Notes under the pieces: model-generated | Told to the model about the DNA's origin: nothing | Seen by the model: only the letters and a program-made list of their open reading frames with translations | The model's database searches: none | Shown: one piece after another, positions 52,097-60,626 of the stretch | Layout: each line of letters starts with the position of its first letter | Position numbering within the stretch: position 1 is the first letter of the stretch | DNA from: Lachnocurva sp029100405 | GTDB taxonomy: Bacteria; Bacillota; Clostridia; Lachnospirales; Lachnospiraceae | NCBI GenBank assembly: GCA_046263755.1 | Contig: JBJYZC010000011.1 | Span: 1 to 64,000, forward strand | Length of the DNA: 64,000 nt | Direction of reading: 5' to 3' | Translations under genes and position numbers: made by a program

Positions 52097-53164
52097 ATGA
52101 CAACAAAGATTATTAAAGTGGATAAAGAAAAACCAAGTGCTAAGGCCCTGGAGTTGGCCGTAAAGATGATTCAGCAGGGAGGGCTGGTTGCTTTTCCAAC
52201 GGAAACCGTCTACGGACTGGGCGGAGATGCAGAAAATCCGGAGGCTTCGAAGAAAATCTATGCAGCAAAGGGCAGGCCTTCCGATAATCCTTTGATTGTC
52301 CATATCTGGGATTTCTCCCAGCTGGAAGAGATCGTGTCGTATGTACCGGAGGAAGCCAGAAAGCTGGCTGACGCTTTTTGGCCCGGCCCCTTGACGATGA
52401 TCCTTCCGAAGAATGACAAGATTCCCCTGGAGACAACAGGCGGTCTTCAAACGGTTGCCATCCGGATGCCCAGCCATCCGGTCGCCCGCCTCTTTCTGAA
52501 GGAATCCAATGTGAAGATTGCCGCGCCGAGCGCCAATACATCCGGCCGTCCGAGTCCGACAAAGGCAGAACATGTGGCAGAGGATCTTTCCGGTAAAATT
52601 GACTGCATTATCGATGGAGGACCGGTCGATATCGGGTTGGAGTCTACGATCGTCGACTTGTCAGAGGGTCAGCCGACCATTCTCAGGCCGGGTTATATTA
52701 ATAAAGCTATGCTGGAAGAAGTGGTCGGACCGGTTCGAATCGATCCGGGAATTCTGGATGCCAATAAGAATAAGAATATCCGCCCTAAGGCACCCGGTAT
52801 GCGTTATAAGCATTATGCACCGAAAGGGGATCTGGCCATTGTGGAAGGCGAGGCAAGTGATGTCATTCGAGAGATCAATCGCAGGGTGAAAGAAGATCAG
52901 GCTAAGGGTCTGAAGGTTGGTGTCATTGCAACTGAGGAGGATCGGGAATGCTATCAGTGTGATCACATCCTGACGATCGGCAGTCGGACGGATGAGTATT
53001 CCATTGCTCATAATCTCTATGCCATCCTGCGGGAATTCGATGCATTAGGAACAGAGAAAATGTATACCGAGAGCTTTGAAACACCGAAAATCGGAAATGC
53101 GATCATGAACCGATTGTTAAAGGCTGCAGGTCACGAGGTGATTCGTGCACCGCATGAGGATTAA
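52097..53164 (+). CDS. L-threonylcarbamoyladenylate synthase (Sua5/YwlC)
   Basis: The protein (355 residues from the ATG at 52097, AAAGGA upstream) makes threonylcarbamoyl-AMP for the t6A37 modification of tRNA. The YrdC domain has FPTETVYGLGGDA, AAKGRPSDNPLIVHI and APSANTSGRPSPT. A C-terminal Sua5 domain (about 230-355) is present, so this is the long form. It is the first gene of a short cluster with the phosphatase homologue, starting 77 bp after the GH18 gene. Confidence 0.95.
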   Translation: MTTKIIKVDKEKPSAKALELAVKMIQQGGLVAFPTETVYGLGGDAENPEASKKIYAAKGRPSDNPLIVHIWDFSQLEEIVSYVPEEARKLADAFWPGPLTMILPKNDKIPLETTGGLQTVAIRMPSHPVARLFLKESNVKIAAPSANTSGRPSPTKAEHVAEDLSGKIDCIIDGGPVDIGLESTIVDLSEGQPTILRPGYINKAMLEEVVGPVRIDPGILDANKNKNIRPKAPGMRYKHYAPKGDLAIVEGEASDVIREINRRVKEDQAKGLKVGVIATEEDRECYQCDHILTIGSRTDEYSIAHNLYAILREFDALGTEKMYTESFETPKIGNAIMNRLLKAAGHEVIRAPHED

Positions 53165-53167
53165 GTT

Positions 53168-53653
53168 ATGAATGTTCGTCGAGTTGTGATCTGTACGGGA
53201 AATGGAACTGCCAGAGCGCCTATGGCAGCGGAACTTTTAAAACGATGGCTGAAGGAAAAGGACAGTCCGATCGAGGTCCTGACCCGGGGTTATGTCGTGC
53301 AGTTTCCGGAGCCTATGAATCAGAAGGCCGAAGCGGTCATGGCTTCCGATGGGATCACTGTGGATGGCTTTGAATCCAAGGAACTGAAAAACGAAGAAAT
53401 CACGGATAAGACTTTGATCTTCACTATGTCGGAAAAGCAGAGAGAACAGGTCCTCCTTCGTTATCCTTCCGCCAAAGAGGACAATACCTTTGTCCTGGCT
53501 TATTTCGTCGGAGAGGAATTGGAGACAATGAATCCCTACGGGGCACCGCTTCCGACCTATGGCCTGTGCTATGAGACCTTAAAGGAAACTACTCGAAAGC
53601 TTGCTTCTAAACTTCAATCCATGGAAAAGGAGGAAGAGGAGAATGAGCAATAA
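53168..53653 (+). CDS. Low-molecular-weight phosphatase homologue with altered active site
   Basis: The 161-residue protein resembles the YwlE/LMW-PTP family, which follows sua5 in many Firmicutes and removes phosphate from protein arginine or tyrosine. The active-site loop should be C-x5-R with a CRSP end. Here it reads C9-TGNGTA-R16-AP, so there are six residues between Cys and Arg and the second Cys is absent. The general-acid Asp of the DP motif is Asn122 (MNPYG). It may be catalytically inactive or have a different activity. It starts 3 bp after the Sua5 stop and overlaps the deaminase gene by 11 bp. Confidence 0.8.
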   Translation: MNVRRVVICTGNGTARAPMAAELLKRWLKEKDSPIEVLTRGYVVQFPEPMNQKAEAVMASDGITVDGFESKELKNEEITDKTLIFTMSEKQREQVLLRYPSAKEDNTFVLAYFVGEELETMNPYGAPLPTYGLCYETLKETTRKLASKLQSMEKEEEENEQ

Positions 53654-54128
53654 ACGCCTGGACTATATTTCCTGGGATGAGTATTTTATGGGAGTTGCTT
53701 ATCTGTCCGGCATGCGGTCCAAAGATCCGCATTCCCAGGTGGGCTGCTGTATTGTAAGTCAGGACAATAAGATCCTGTCCATGGGTTACAACGGCTTTCC
53801 CAAGGGCTGTTCGGATGATGTCTTCCCCTGGGCCAGGGAGGGAGATCCTCTGGAGAATAAGTATCTCTATGTGACCCATAGTGAATTGAATGCAATTTTG
53901 AATTATCGGGGCGGGTCCCTCGAGGGAAGTAAGCTCTATGTGACACTGTTCCCATGCAATGAGTGTGCCAAGGCCATCATTCAGGCCGGGATCCGGGAAC
54001 TGATCTATGCGGATGACAAATATGAGAAAACGCCTTCTGTGATCGCATCCAAGCGGATGCTCTCGGCAGCAGGCGTTCATTACCGGAAATATGAGGCAAC
54101 GGGAAGGACCATCTCCTTCCGGGTCTGA
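53643..54128 (+). CDS. dCMP deaminase (ComEB-like)
   Basis: The protein (161 residues) is a zinc-dependent cytidine/deoxycytidylate deaminase: HSELNAIL supplies the zinc His and catalytic Glu, and PCNECAKAI the two zinc Cys. It would supply dUMP for thymidylate synthesis. I start at MSNKRLDYISWDEYF (53643), which has GGAGGAAGAGGAG upstream; it overlaps the previous gene by 11 bp. Length and start match the ComEB family. Confidence 0.93.
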   Translation: MSNKRLDYISWDEYFMGVAYLSGMRSKDPHSQVGCCIVSQDNKILSMGYNGFPKGCSDDVFPWAREGDPLENKYLYVTHSELNAILNYRGGSLEGSKLYVTLFPCNECAKAIIQAGIRELIYADDKYEKTPSVIASKRMLSAAGVHYRKYEATGRTISFRV

Positions 54129-54137
54129 CAAAAGACC

Positions 54138-54644
54138 TTAGAAAGACTGGATGTCATCGTCTCCATCCGCTGTTTTATCAATTTTACGAATCTCGACATC
54201 ATAGGAGACATCCGGACTTACATGGACATGGATCTTGTCACCGACTTTGTGGTGGAGAAGAGCCTTGCCCAGGGGCGATTCCATGTCCAGACGGTTCTCC
54301 ATGGAGTTGCTTCGGATGGAGGTCGTGATCTTATAGGTCTCCTCCTCGTCGTCCTCCGGGAAATAGATCGTGACGAGATTATTCATGCCGACCTCATCAT
54401 CCTTACTGGCATCACTGATGACAATGGCATTCTTCAGAATGTTTTCCAGATAACGGATCCGGGATTCATTTTGATTTTTGGCGCGCTTTGCTGCATAGAG
54501 CTCATAGTTTTCGGAATAATCTCCCTGAGCCCGCGCTTCTTTTACTTCTTCCAGGATCTGATGTCGGATATTGACTTTACGGTCGCGGATCTCATCCTGG
54601 ATCTTCTTTACATCGGATTCGGTAAGCTTTTGACGATAAGCCAT
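54138..54644 (-). CDS. greA: Transcription elongation factor GreA
   Basis: The protein (168 residues from the ATG at 54644, AGAGG upstream) rescues backtracked RNA polymerase. The N-terminal coiled coil includes EVKEARAQGDYSENYELYAAKRAKNQ, with the acidic tip Asp-Tyr-x-Glu. The C-terminal FKBP-like domain has ESPLGKALLHHKVGD. It is convergent with the dCMP deaminase gene, with only 9 bp between stops. The longer frame upstream overlaps tRNA-Ser and is not real. Confidence 0.95.
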   Translation of the reverse strand: MAYRQKLTESDVKKIQDEIRDRKVNIRHQILEEVKEARAQGDYSENYELYAAKRAKNQNESRIRYLENILKNAIVISDASKDDEVGMNNLVTIYFPEDDEEETYKITTSIRSNSMENRLDMESPLGKALLHHKVGDKIHVHVSPDVSYDVEIRKIDKTADGDDDIQSF

Positions 54645-54688
54645 AGTAACCTCTTTTCTGCAGGCAATTTCCTTTGCTAAATTTGCTG

Positions 54689-54726
54689 AAAAAGAAAGAA
54701 TGCTGCGAACCATGTTCACAGCATCC
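54689..54726 (-). terminator. Terminator after tRNA-Ser(CGA)
   Basis: On the minus strand a 13-bp stem GGATGCTGTGAAC / GTTCGCAGCATTC (one G-U-type mismatch pair) with a three-base loop is followed by TTTCTTTTT. It separates the tRNA from greA, though some read-through to greA is possible because no separate greA promoter is clear. Confidence 0.82.
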
Positions 54727-54732
54727 CATAAG

Positions 54733-54820
54733 CGGAGACGGTGGGATTCGAACCCACGCACCGGTCGCCCGGCCTAAAGCATTTCGAGTGCCTCCTCTTG
54801 AACCTCTTGAGTACATCTCC
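54733..54820 (-). tRNA. tRNA-Ser(CGA)
   Basis: This is an 88-nt class II tRNA. The acceptor stem GGAGATG / CGTCTCC has one G-U pair. The seven-base anticodon loop CTCGAAA carries CGA, which reads UCG. The long variable arm and the GGTTCGAATCC T loop are present. CCA is not encoded. Confidence 0.93.
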
Positions 54821-54859
54821 ATCTGTCTTATTTTCTGCTTCAAAGACAGGCACTTAATG

Positions 54860-54888
54860 ATATTACTCTATTCAAATAAATTTCGCAA
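54860..54888 (-). promoter_or_regulatory. Promoter of tRNA-Ser(CGA)
   Basis: On the minus strand TTGCGA (54883-54888), a 17-bp spacer and TAATAT (54860-54865). It is back to back with the plus-strand promoter that starts at 54896. Confidence 0.68.
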
Positions 54889-54895
54889 GAAGGAT

Positions 54896-54923
54896 TTGGA
54901 AGAAAGGTGGTTCGTGGTATAAT
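54896..54923 (+). promoter_or_regulatory. Promoter of the tocopherol-cyclase-like gene
   Basis: TTGGAA (54896-54901), a 16-bp spacer and a perfect TATAAT (54918-54923), 27 bp before the start codon. Confidence 0.7.
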
Positions 54924-54950
54924 ATTTGAAAAAGCATTCCGGAGGTTAAT

Positions 54951-56180
54951 ATGGAACGAAAGAATATATCATTTCCGAATATAGAACTTCCCAACATCAA
55001 CATTATGAAGAAGCCCGCATCTGAAAATGTAGAGCGATCCTTTAACCGGCAGGATCCGGACCGGGATGTCTTCATGCTGAAGGGTCCCTTGGCATCGAAG
55101 GGCTATGACTGGTGGTGGCATAGTTTCACAGGGAAAAACAAATATACGGGAGAAGAGAGAAGCTTTTTTATTGAGTTTTTCACGATCAACCCGGCACTTG
55201 GCGGTTCAGCTCCCATTTTCGGTCAGCTGCCGGCAAATCAGGAAAGCGGAAAGAAACCCTCCTATCTCATGGTCAAAGTTGGAAGCTGGGGTAAGGACGC
55301 CTGCCAGATTCATCGTTTCTTTGGCTGGGATCAGGTCAATGTCAAGGAAGAGGCGCCTTTTCTTATCAGCGCAGACAACTGTTTCCTGTCAGAAACCCGT
55401 ACCCTTGGAAGGGTCGAAGTTTCAAAAGAGGAGGCAGAGAGTCATCCGGAATACCTCTCCGATGCCGGATCCATGGTCTGGGATCTGAAGATTGAAAAGA
55501 AAACTGCCTTCAATGTCGGTTTCGGTGCGGGACGGATGCTGCGGGATCTGGATGCCTTTCAGATGTTCTGGCATGCGGAAGGCATGAAGACCGAATATTC
55601 GGGCCAGGTATATTTCAACGGAACCGAGTATCAGGTAACTCCGGGAGAATGCTATGGATATGCCGATAAGAACTGGGGCTCTGACTTTACCAGTCCCTGG
55701 ATCTGGCTGTCTTCCGATGACATTCGAAGCAAGGTCAGCGGGAAGAAACTGGAAGATACCGTATTCGATATCGGCGGAGGATGCCCCAGAGTCGGCAATC
55801 ACGAGATCAAGGATACGGTCTTATCTGCCCTCTGGTACGAGGGAACTCCTTATGAATTCAACTTCTCCAAGGTCTGGACCTTAACGAAGAATAAGCTGAA
55901 GGTCAAGGAAAGTAAGAAGGAGATCCACTGGTATATCGAGCAGGAGACTCCTCTGGCGAGACTCTTGGTTCATGCCGTCTGTCAGAAGGAAGATATGCTG
56001 AAAAACCGTTATGAAGCCCCGGACGGTTCCATGCGTCATAAGAATCTCTGGTGCGGTGGTACCGGTCATGCAGAGCTGAAACTTTATCGTAAGAAGATCA
56101 GTTTGAAGAATAAGTGGGAATGGGAACTCGTGGATGACATGGAAGCAGACCATCTGGGTTGTGAATACGGGGTATATTGA
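54951..56180 (+). CDS. Tocopherol-cyclase-like (AttH-like) protein
   Basis: The 409-residue cytoplasmic protein resembles the tocopherol cyclase family: GYDWWWHSFTG near residue 50, a central YSGQVYFNGTEYQVTPGECYGYADKNWGSDFTSPWIWL (about 210-245), and a lipocalin-like beta pattern. In plants and cyanobacteria the family closes the chromanol ring of vitamin E. An anaerobic Firmicute is not expected to make tocopherol, and no companion genes are here, so the substrate is probably another lipid or prenyl compound. It has a GGAGG site and its own promoter; dnaX follows 28 bp later. Confidence 0.82.
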   Translation: MERKNISFPNIELPNINIMKKPASENVERSFNRQDPDRDVFMLKGPLASKGYDWWWHSFTGKNKYTGEERSFFIEFFTINPALGGSAPIFGQLPANQESGKKPSYLMVKVGSWGKDACQIHRFFGWDQVNVKEEAPFLISADNCFLSETRTLGRVEVSKEEAESHPEYLSDAGSMVWDLKIEKKTAFNVGFGAGRMLRDLDAFQMFWHAEGMKTEYSGQVYFNGTEYQVTPGECYGYADKNWGSDFTSPWIWLSSDDIRSKVSGKKLEDTVFDIGGGCPRVGNHEIKDTVLSALWYEGTPYEFNFSKVWTLTKNKLKVKESKKEIHWYIEQETPLARLLVHAVCQKEDMLKNRYEAPDGSMRHKNLWCGGTGHAELKLYRKKISLKNKWEWELVDDMEADHLGCEYGVY

Positions 56181-56208
56181 CAGTCTGCAAAAAAGAATGG
56201 AGTAATCT

Positions 56209-57867
56209 ATGTCATACATGGCTTTATACCGGAAATTCCGCCCCCGGGAATTTCAGGATGTAAAGGGGCAGGATCACATTGTAACTGCCTTAAAGAATCA
56301 GGTTCGAACCGGTCGAATCGGCCATGCCTATTTGTTCACGGGAACCCGGGGAACAGGAAAGACGACGGTGGCGAAGATTCTGGCTCGGGCCGTAAATTGT
56401 GAGCATCCCCTTGATGATGGCAGTCCCTGTAATGAATGTCCGACCTGTCAGCATATTCTGGATGGAAGTTCTCTGAATGTGATCGAGATCGATGCCGCCA
56501 GTAATAATGGTGTGGATAATATTCGGGATATCATCGAAGAAGTTGCCTATCCGCCCACAGAGGGGAAATATAAGGTCTATATTATCGATGAGGTTCATAT
56601 GCTTTCCCAGGGAGCATTTAATGCGCTTTTGAAAACGCTGGAGGAACCTCCGAGCTATGTGATCTTCATTCTGGCTACGACTGAGATCCAGAAGGTGCCG
56701 ATCACCATTATCTCCCGTTGCCAGCGTTATGATTTCCACAGGATCTCGATCGAAACCATTGCCGGACGCATGAGAGAACTCATGGATCAGGAGAAGGTGG
56801 ACATCGATGACAAGGCACTTCGCTATATTGCAAAGTGCGCGGACGGATCCATGCGTGACGGTCTGAGTATCCTGGATGAATGCATTGCCTTTTACATGGA
56901 TCGTCATATCAGTTATGATGATGTTTTAAAAATCCTTGGTGCAGTCGACAACGAGATCTTCCAGACTCTTCTGGTTCAGATCCTGAAAAAGGAGACGGTT
57001 AATGCAATCCTGACGATTGAAGGCGTTGTAAATGAAGGCCGGGAACTGACCCAGTTTGTCAATGATTTCGTTTGGTATTTGCGAAATCTTCTGCTTGCCA
57101 AAAGTATGGATAAGGCCGAGGATCTCCTGGAGATGTCATCGGAGAACTTCGAGGCTTTAAAAGAATTGGCAGTAAAAATCGATGACCACATCCTGATGCG
57201 TTATATTCGGATCCTGTCAGATCTCTCGAATGAAATGAAATTTTCTTCTCAGAAACGGATCCTTCTTGAGGTGGCTGTGATTCGAATGTGCCGGCCGGAA
57301 ATGGAAGAGGATCTGGACTCTCTGATAGAGAGGATCGACGATCTGGAAAAACAGGTAGAAGAGGGAGTGGTTTTTGCTCCGGCTGAGCCAGGGTCAGAAG
57401 CCGGGGCAAAAGCAGACAGGTCCAAAGCCCAAAAGAGTGTAAAAAAACAGATGATCCCCGATGCAACACCGGAAGAGGTCAGGCGACTGGCAGGAAAATG
57501 GAAAGGCATGGTCAGCCGGATCACGGATGGTTTTTTAAAGACCATCATGACAGCGCTTTTCCCGACAGTCAGTCCGGATGGAAAACTGGAACTTGTGGCT
57601 GACTCGACAGATCAGGAAAATGGCGGAAGTATTGCCGCAAGCTGGCTCTTTGACGACGAGATGAAAGAAGAGCATCGGAAGATCATTCAGACTCTGATCA
57701 ACGATGCGGCGGATGCCCAGGTCGAGATTGTTTATGAAGTAAATAATAGTGGCAGGGATAATAGCGATCTTCATGAGGATCTGATCACTAAATTTGGTTC
57801 CGAACACGATCTTGACATTCATGTAGAAATCGATCAACCCGAAGAAGGAGGAAATAAGAATGTCTAA
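56209..57867 (+). CDS. dnaX: DNA polymerase III subunits gamma/tau
   Basis: The 552-residue AAA+ clamp-loader ATPase has Walker A GTRGTGKTTVAK (about residues 44-55), a four-Cys zinc module (CEHPLDDGSPCNECPTC, about 64-80) and the DEVHML box. The C-terminal region (from about 380) binds polymerase and DnaB in the tau form. It begins the usual dnaX-ybaB-recR set and overlaps ybaB by 8 bp. Confidence 0.97.
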   Translation: MSYMALYRKFRPREFQDVKGQDHIVTALKNQVRTGRIGHAYLFTGTRGTGKTTVAKILARAVNCEHPLDDGSPCNECPTCQHILDGSSLNVIEIDAASNNGVDNIRDIIEEVAYPPTEGKYKVYIIDEVHMLSQGAFNALLKTLEEPPSYVIFILATTEIQKVPITIISRCQRYDFHRISIETIAGRMRELMDQEKVDIDDKALRYIAKCADGSMRDGLSILDECIAFYMDRHISYDDVLKILGAVDNEIFQTLLVQILKKETVNAILTIEGVVNEGRELTQFVNDFVWYLRNLLLAKSMDKAEDLLEMSSENFEALKELAVKIDDHILMRYIRILSDLSNEMKFSSQKRILLEVAVIRMCRPEMEEDLDSLIERIDDLEKQVEEGVVFAPAEPGSEAGAKADRSKAQKSVKKQMIPDATPEEVRRLAGKWKGMVSRITDGFLKTIMTALFPTVSPDGKLELVADSTDQENGGSIAASWLFDDEMKEEHRKIIQTLINDAADAQVEIVYEVNNSGRDNSDLHEDLITKFGSEHDLDIHVEIDQPEEGGNKNV

Positions 57868-58198
57868 AAGAGGTGGATTCCCGGGAGGAATGCCCGGAAA
57901 TATGAATAATCTGATGAAGCAGGCACAGCGCATGCAGAGACAGATGGAGGAGGCACAGAAAGACCTCGAGACCAAGGAGATCACTGCCAGCGTAGGTGGC
58001 GGTGTGGTCCAGGTAACGGTTTCCGGTAAGAGAGAAGTGACGAAGGTGGAAATCGATCCGACTGTCGTGGATCCGGAAGATGTAGAGGAACTGCAAGATC
58101 TTGTGATGGCTGCGGTCAATGAAGCTCTCCGCCAGGTAGATGAGCAGTCTCAGGCCGCTATGTCCAAATTCACCGGTGGACTTGGCGGAATGTTTTAA
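57860..58198 (+). CDS. YbaB/EbfC nucleoid-associated protein
   Basis: The 112-residue DNA-binding protein has the typical Gly/Met-rich start (MSKRGGFPGGMPGNMNNLMKQAQRMQRQM), a central ITASVGGGVVQVTVSG and the ending GGLGGMF. It forms dimers that bind and protect DNA. It lies between dnaX and recR as in most bacteria. Confidence 0.96.
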   Translation: MSKRGGFPGGMPGNMNNLMKQAQRMQRQMEEAQKDLETKEITASVGGGVVQVTVSGKREVTKVEIDPTVVDPEDVEELQDLVMAAVNEALRQVDEQSQAAMSKFTGGLGGMF

Positions 58199-58218
58199 GG
58201 CGGAGCATCAGACAGAGA

Positions 58219-58818
58219 ATGGAATATTATTCGAAGGAGATCAGTTCCCTGATCGAGGAACTGGGGCGCCTGCCCGGCATAGGACCGAAATCTGCCCAGA
58301 GACTGGCATTCCATATCCTTCATCAACCTAAGGAGGATGTTGAAAGACTTTCACATACCTTGACGGAAGCCAGAAATAACGTGCATTACTGTAAGGAATG
58401 CTGTACCTTAACAGACCAGGAGATCTGCCCGATCTGTAGTAATCCCAAGAGAAACCACAAGCAGATCATGGTTGTGGAAGAAACGCGGGATTTGGCAGCC
58501 TATGAGAAGACAGGGAAATATGAAGGCGTCTATCATGTCCTGCATGGCGCGATTTCCCCTATGCAGGGAATCGGTCCGGAAGACATCCGCTTGAAGGAAT
58601 TGATGACCCGGCTGCAGAAGGAAGACGTGGAAGAGTTGATCATTGCCACCAATTCCAATCTGGAAGGCGAGACAACAGCCATGTATATCAGTAAACTGGT
58701 CAAGCCGACCGGGATCCGTGTCACCCGGATCGCCAGTGGCGTTCCGGTGGGAGGCGATCTGGAAAATATAGACCAGGTCACCTTGCTTCGTGCTTTAGAC
58801 GGCCGGACGGAGCTGTGA
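58219..58818 (+). CDS. recR: Recombination protein RecR
   Basis: The 199-residue ring-forming protein acts with RecO and RecF in gap repair. It has the N-terminal helix-hairpin-helix (LGRLPGIGPKSAQRLAFHIL), a zinc finger (CKECCTLTDQEICPIC, about 55-70) and a Toprim domain (MVVEETRDLAAYEKTG). It is 20 bp after ybaB, and a terminator follows. Confidence 0.97.
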   Translation: MEYYSKEISSLIEELGRLPGIGPKSAQRLAFHILHQPKEDVERLSHTLTEARNNVHYCKECCTLTDQEICPICSNPKRNHKQIMVVEETRDLAAYEKTGKYEGVYHVLHGAISPMQGIGPEDIRLKELMTRLQKEDVEELIIATNSNLEGETTAMYISKLVKPTGIRVTRIASGVPVGGDLENIDQVTLLRALDGRTEL

Positions 58819-58866
58819 TTTTAAAAAGTTGCCCCTTTTGCTGAAATAGACAATATAGACAAAGAA

Positions 58867-58899
58867 GAAAGAAAGCCTTTTTTTGGGCTTTCTTTTTTT
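58867..58899 (+). terminator. Terminator after recR
   Basis: The stem AGAAAGCC / GGCTTTCT with a T-rich loop is followed by seven T residues. Confidence 0.85.
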
Positions 58900-59053
58900 A
58901 TGCTCAAAAGTGCATGTGCAATTGTGGAAAATCCCTAAAGAAAAGCAAGGTCTATGTGGAAAAAGGTGAGAAGAATCATGCAGCCTATACAAAATATTTG
59001 ACAGAATTTCTTTTCGGCATTTTTTACAAACATCTTTTTGGAAGAAAAAAACT

Positions 59054-59082
59054 TTGTCCTTTTCTTTTGACCTCTCTATAAT
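59054..59082 (+). promoter_or_regulatory. Promoter of the Tad operon
   Basis: TTGTCC (59054-59059), a 17-bp spacer and a perfect TATAAT (59077-59082), 21 bp before the first gene. The short leader carries the GGAGGAAA ribosome site. Confidence 0.7.
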
Positions 59083-59103
59083 GCAGATCACTGGAGGAAA
59101 GAA

Positions 59104-59634
59104 ATGAAAATGTATTTACTGGTTTACATTTTCCTGCTGCCGGCAGCGGTGACGGATCGAAGGGACAAGAAGATCAAAAACAGGTGGATCCTTCTCGCCC
59201 TGGCTATTGTAATACCACTGGCATTCTGTCATGAGGGGGGTGACCCGGGAACGGCATTGCTTCTTTTATTGAGGCTGATCTGGCCGATCTGCTTCTTCTA
59301 TCCCTTTTTCCTTTGCGGGGGCATTGGAGCCGGGGATGTAAAGCTTCTGGCCGCCTTATCGGTACTTTTTTGCTTCCGGGAGATGCTGCTTTTTCTGTTC
59401 TTTTGTTTCCTTCCGGCGGCAGTTTTTTCCCTGGGCCGTATGATTCGAAAGAAAAGCCTCGGGAAGTCTCTTTGGCAGCTTTTCTCCTATGCGGGAAGAA
59501 TACCGGTGGAGGGCTTCAAGAAAAAGTATCAGGAGCCGGGACAGGGGGAAAGAATTCCATTGGCACCCTTTCTTCTGGCAGCTTATACAGTCTTTCTTTT
59601 TTTAAAATTTTTAAAATGCAGGGGGGCTCTATGA
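59104..59634 (+). CDS. Prepilin peptidase (A24, TadV/CpaA type)
   Basis: The 176-residue integral membrane aspartic protease cleaves and may methylate type IV/Flp prepilins. The two catalytic Asp are D18 (TDRRDKKIKN) and D78 (GIGAGDVKLL). About five membrane helices are predicted. The N-terminal zinc and methylase domain of PilD is absent, as in TadV/CpaA. It is first in the Tad operon, and the next gene starts inside its stop region. Confidence 0.92.
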   Translation: MKMYLLVYIFLLPAAVTDRRDKKIKNRWILLALAIVIPLAFCHEGGDPGTALLLLLRLIWPICFFYPFFLCGGIGAGDVKLLAALSVLFCFREMLLFLFFCFLPAAVFSLGRMIRKKSLGKSLWQLFSYAGRIPVEGFKKKYQEPGQGERIPLAPFLLAAYTVFLFLKFLKCRGAL

Positions 59635-60626
59635 ATGGTGTAAGAATTTTGATCTGTGACAGTGACAAAAGCTATGTAAATGCCCTGGTCCGTTATCTCC
59701 TGGGGTGCGGGCAGAAGTTTTTCATCTCTTATCTTACGGATCCGTCGGCCTATGAAAAAGAGGAAGGGGCTTTTGAAATCGGTCTTATGACGGAGGAATA
59801 TATCCGAATCTATGAGAATGACCAGGTGAAAAAGCTTCATATCCGGCATGTGATTCAGCTTTGCGGCAGCGCAGAGATCGGTTATCGGACCTATGATTCA
59901 CTCTATAAATTTCAGTCCATGACGGCTTTTCTGGACAAGTTGTCCAATATGGAATGGAAGACCCTGTCACCTGGGTCCCGTTACGCAGGAAAGACCCGGA
60001 TCATGGGCATCTATTCTCCAATGAGACATGAACTTGAGCTTCCCTTTGCCCTGACCTATGCCCGTTATATGTCGGAAAAAGGGAAAACAATTTTTCTGGA
60101 CATTGAAGAGAATAGCATTATGAACCAGTTGGTGGGCAGGGAAGCTGAATGCAATCTGGTAGATGCCATCTATGAGATGGAACAGCAAGGGGAGAATTTC
60201 CGTATCGAGGTTTGTCTGGAATCCTATCACGGATTTTCCTATCTGGCGCCGGTGTCGAATCCGTCAGAACTGGCCCATATCGGTGAAAAGCAATGGCTGG
60301 CTCTGATCCATCATATCCAGGAATCCGGTTTTATGAATATTATCATGCTGTTCGGGACATTGCCGCAAGGATTCCTGTCGATGCTGAAGGAAATGGATGC
60401 AATCTATCTATTGGGAAAGGCCGGAAGTTATTATCAAACCGGTACCCTGCAATTTGCGGTTTCGGTGAAGAAGATGAATCCGACGATCTCCATACAGGAA
60501 GTCCTCCTGCCCTTGAATGCGGGAAATCTCAGCGAGAGTAATTACTGCATGGAGGAACTGATGGATGGAAATCTGGGCCTCTTTGTAAGAAATCATTTTG
60601 GAGGGATGCAGTATGCCCGGGCTTGA
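59631..60626 (+). CDS. TadZ/CpaE-like protein lacking Walker A
   Basis: The protein (331 residues from ATG 59631, GGGGGG upstream) has a receiver-like N-terminal domain (ILICDSDKSYVNALVRYLL; about 1-110) and a C-terminal domain with the ParA/MinD pattern (FALTYARYMSEKGKTIFLDIEEN, about 140-165). At the place of the deviant Walker A (family KGGxGKT) it reads GIYSPMRHELE (126-136), so ATP binding is probably lost. TadZ-type proteins place the pilus machine in the cell. It overlaps the flanking genes by 4 and 14 bp. Confidence 0.75.
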   Translation: MNGVRILICDSDKSYVNALVRYLLGCGQKFFISYLTDPSAYEKEEGAFEIGLMTEEYIRIYENDQVKKLHIRHVIQLCGSAEIGYRTYDSLYKFQSMTAFLDKLSNMEWKTLSPGSRYAGKTRIMGIYSPMRHELELPFALTYARYMSEKGKTIFLDIEENSIMNQLVGREAECNLVDAIYEMEQQGENFRIEVCLESYHGFSYLAPVSNPSELAHIGEKQWLALIHHIQESGFMNIIMLFGTLPQGFLSMLKEMDAIYLLGKAGSYYQTGTLQFAVSVKKMNPTISIQEVLLPLNAGNLSESNYCMEELMDGNLGLFVRNHFGGMQYARA

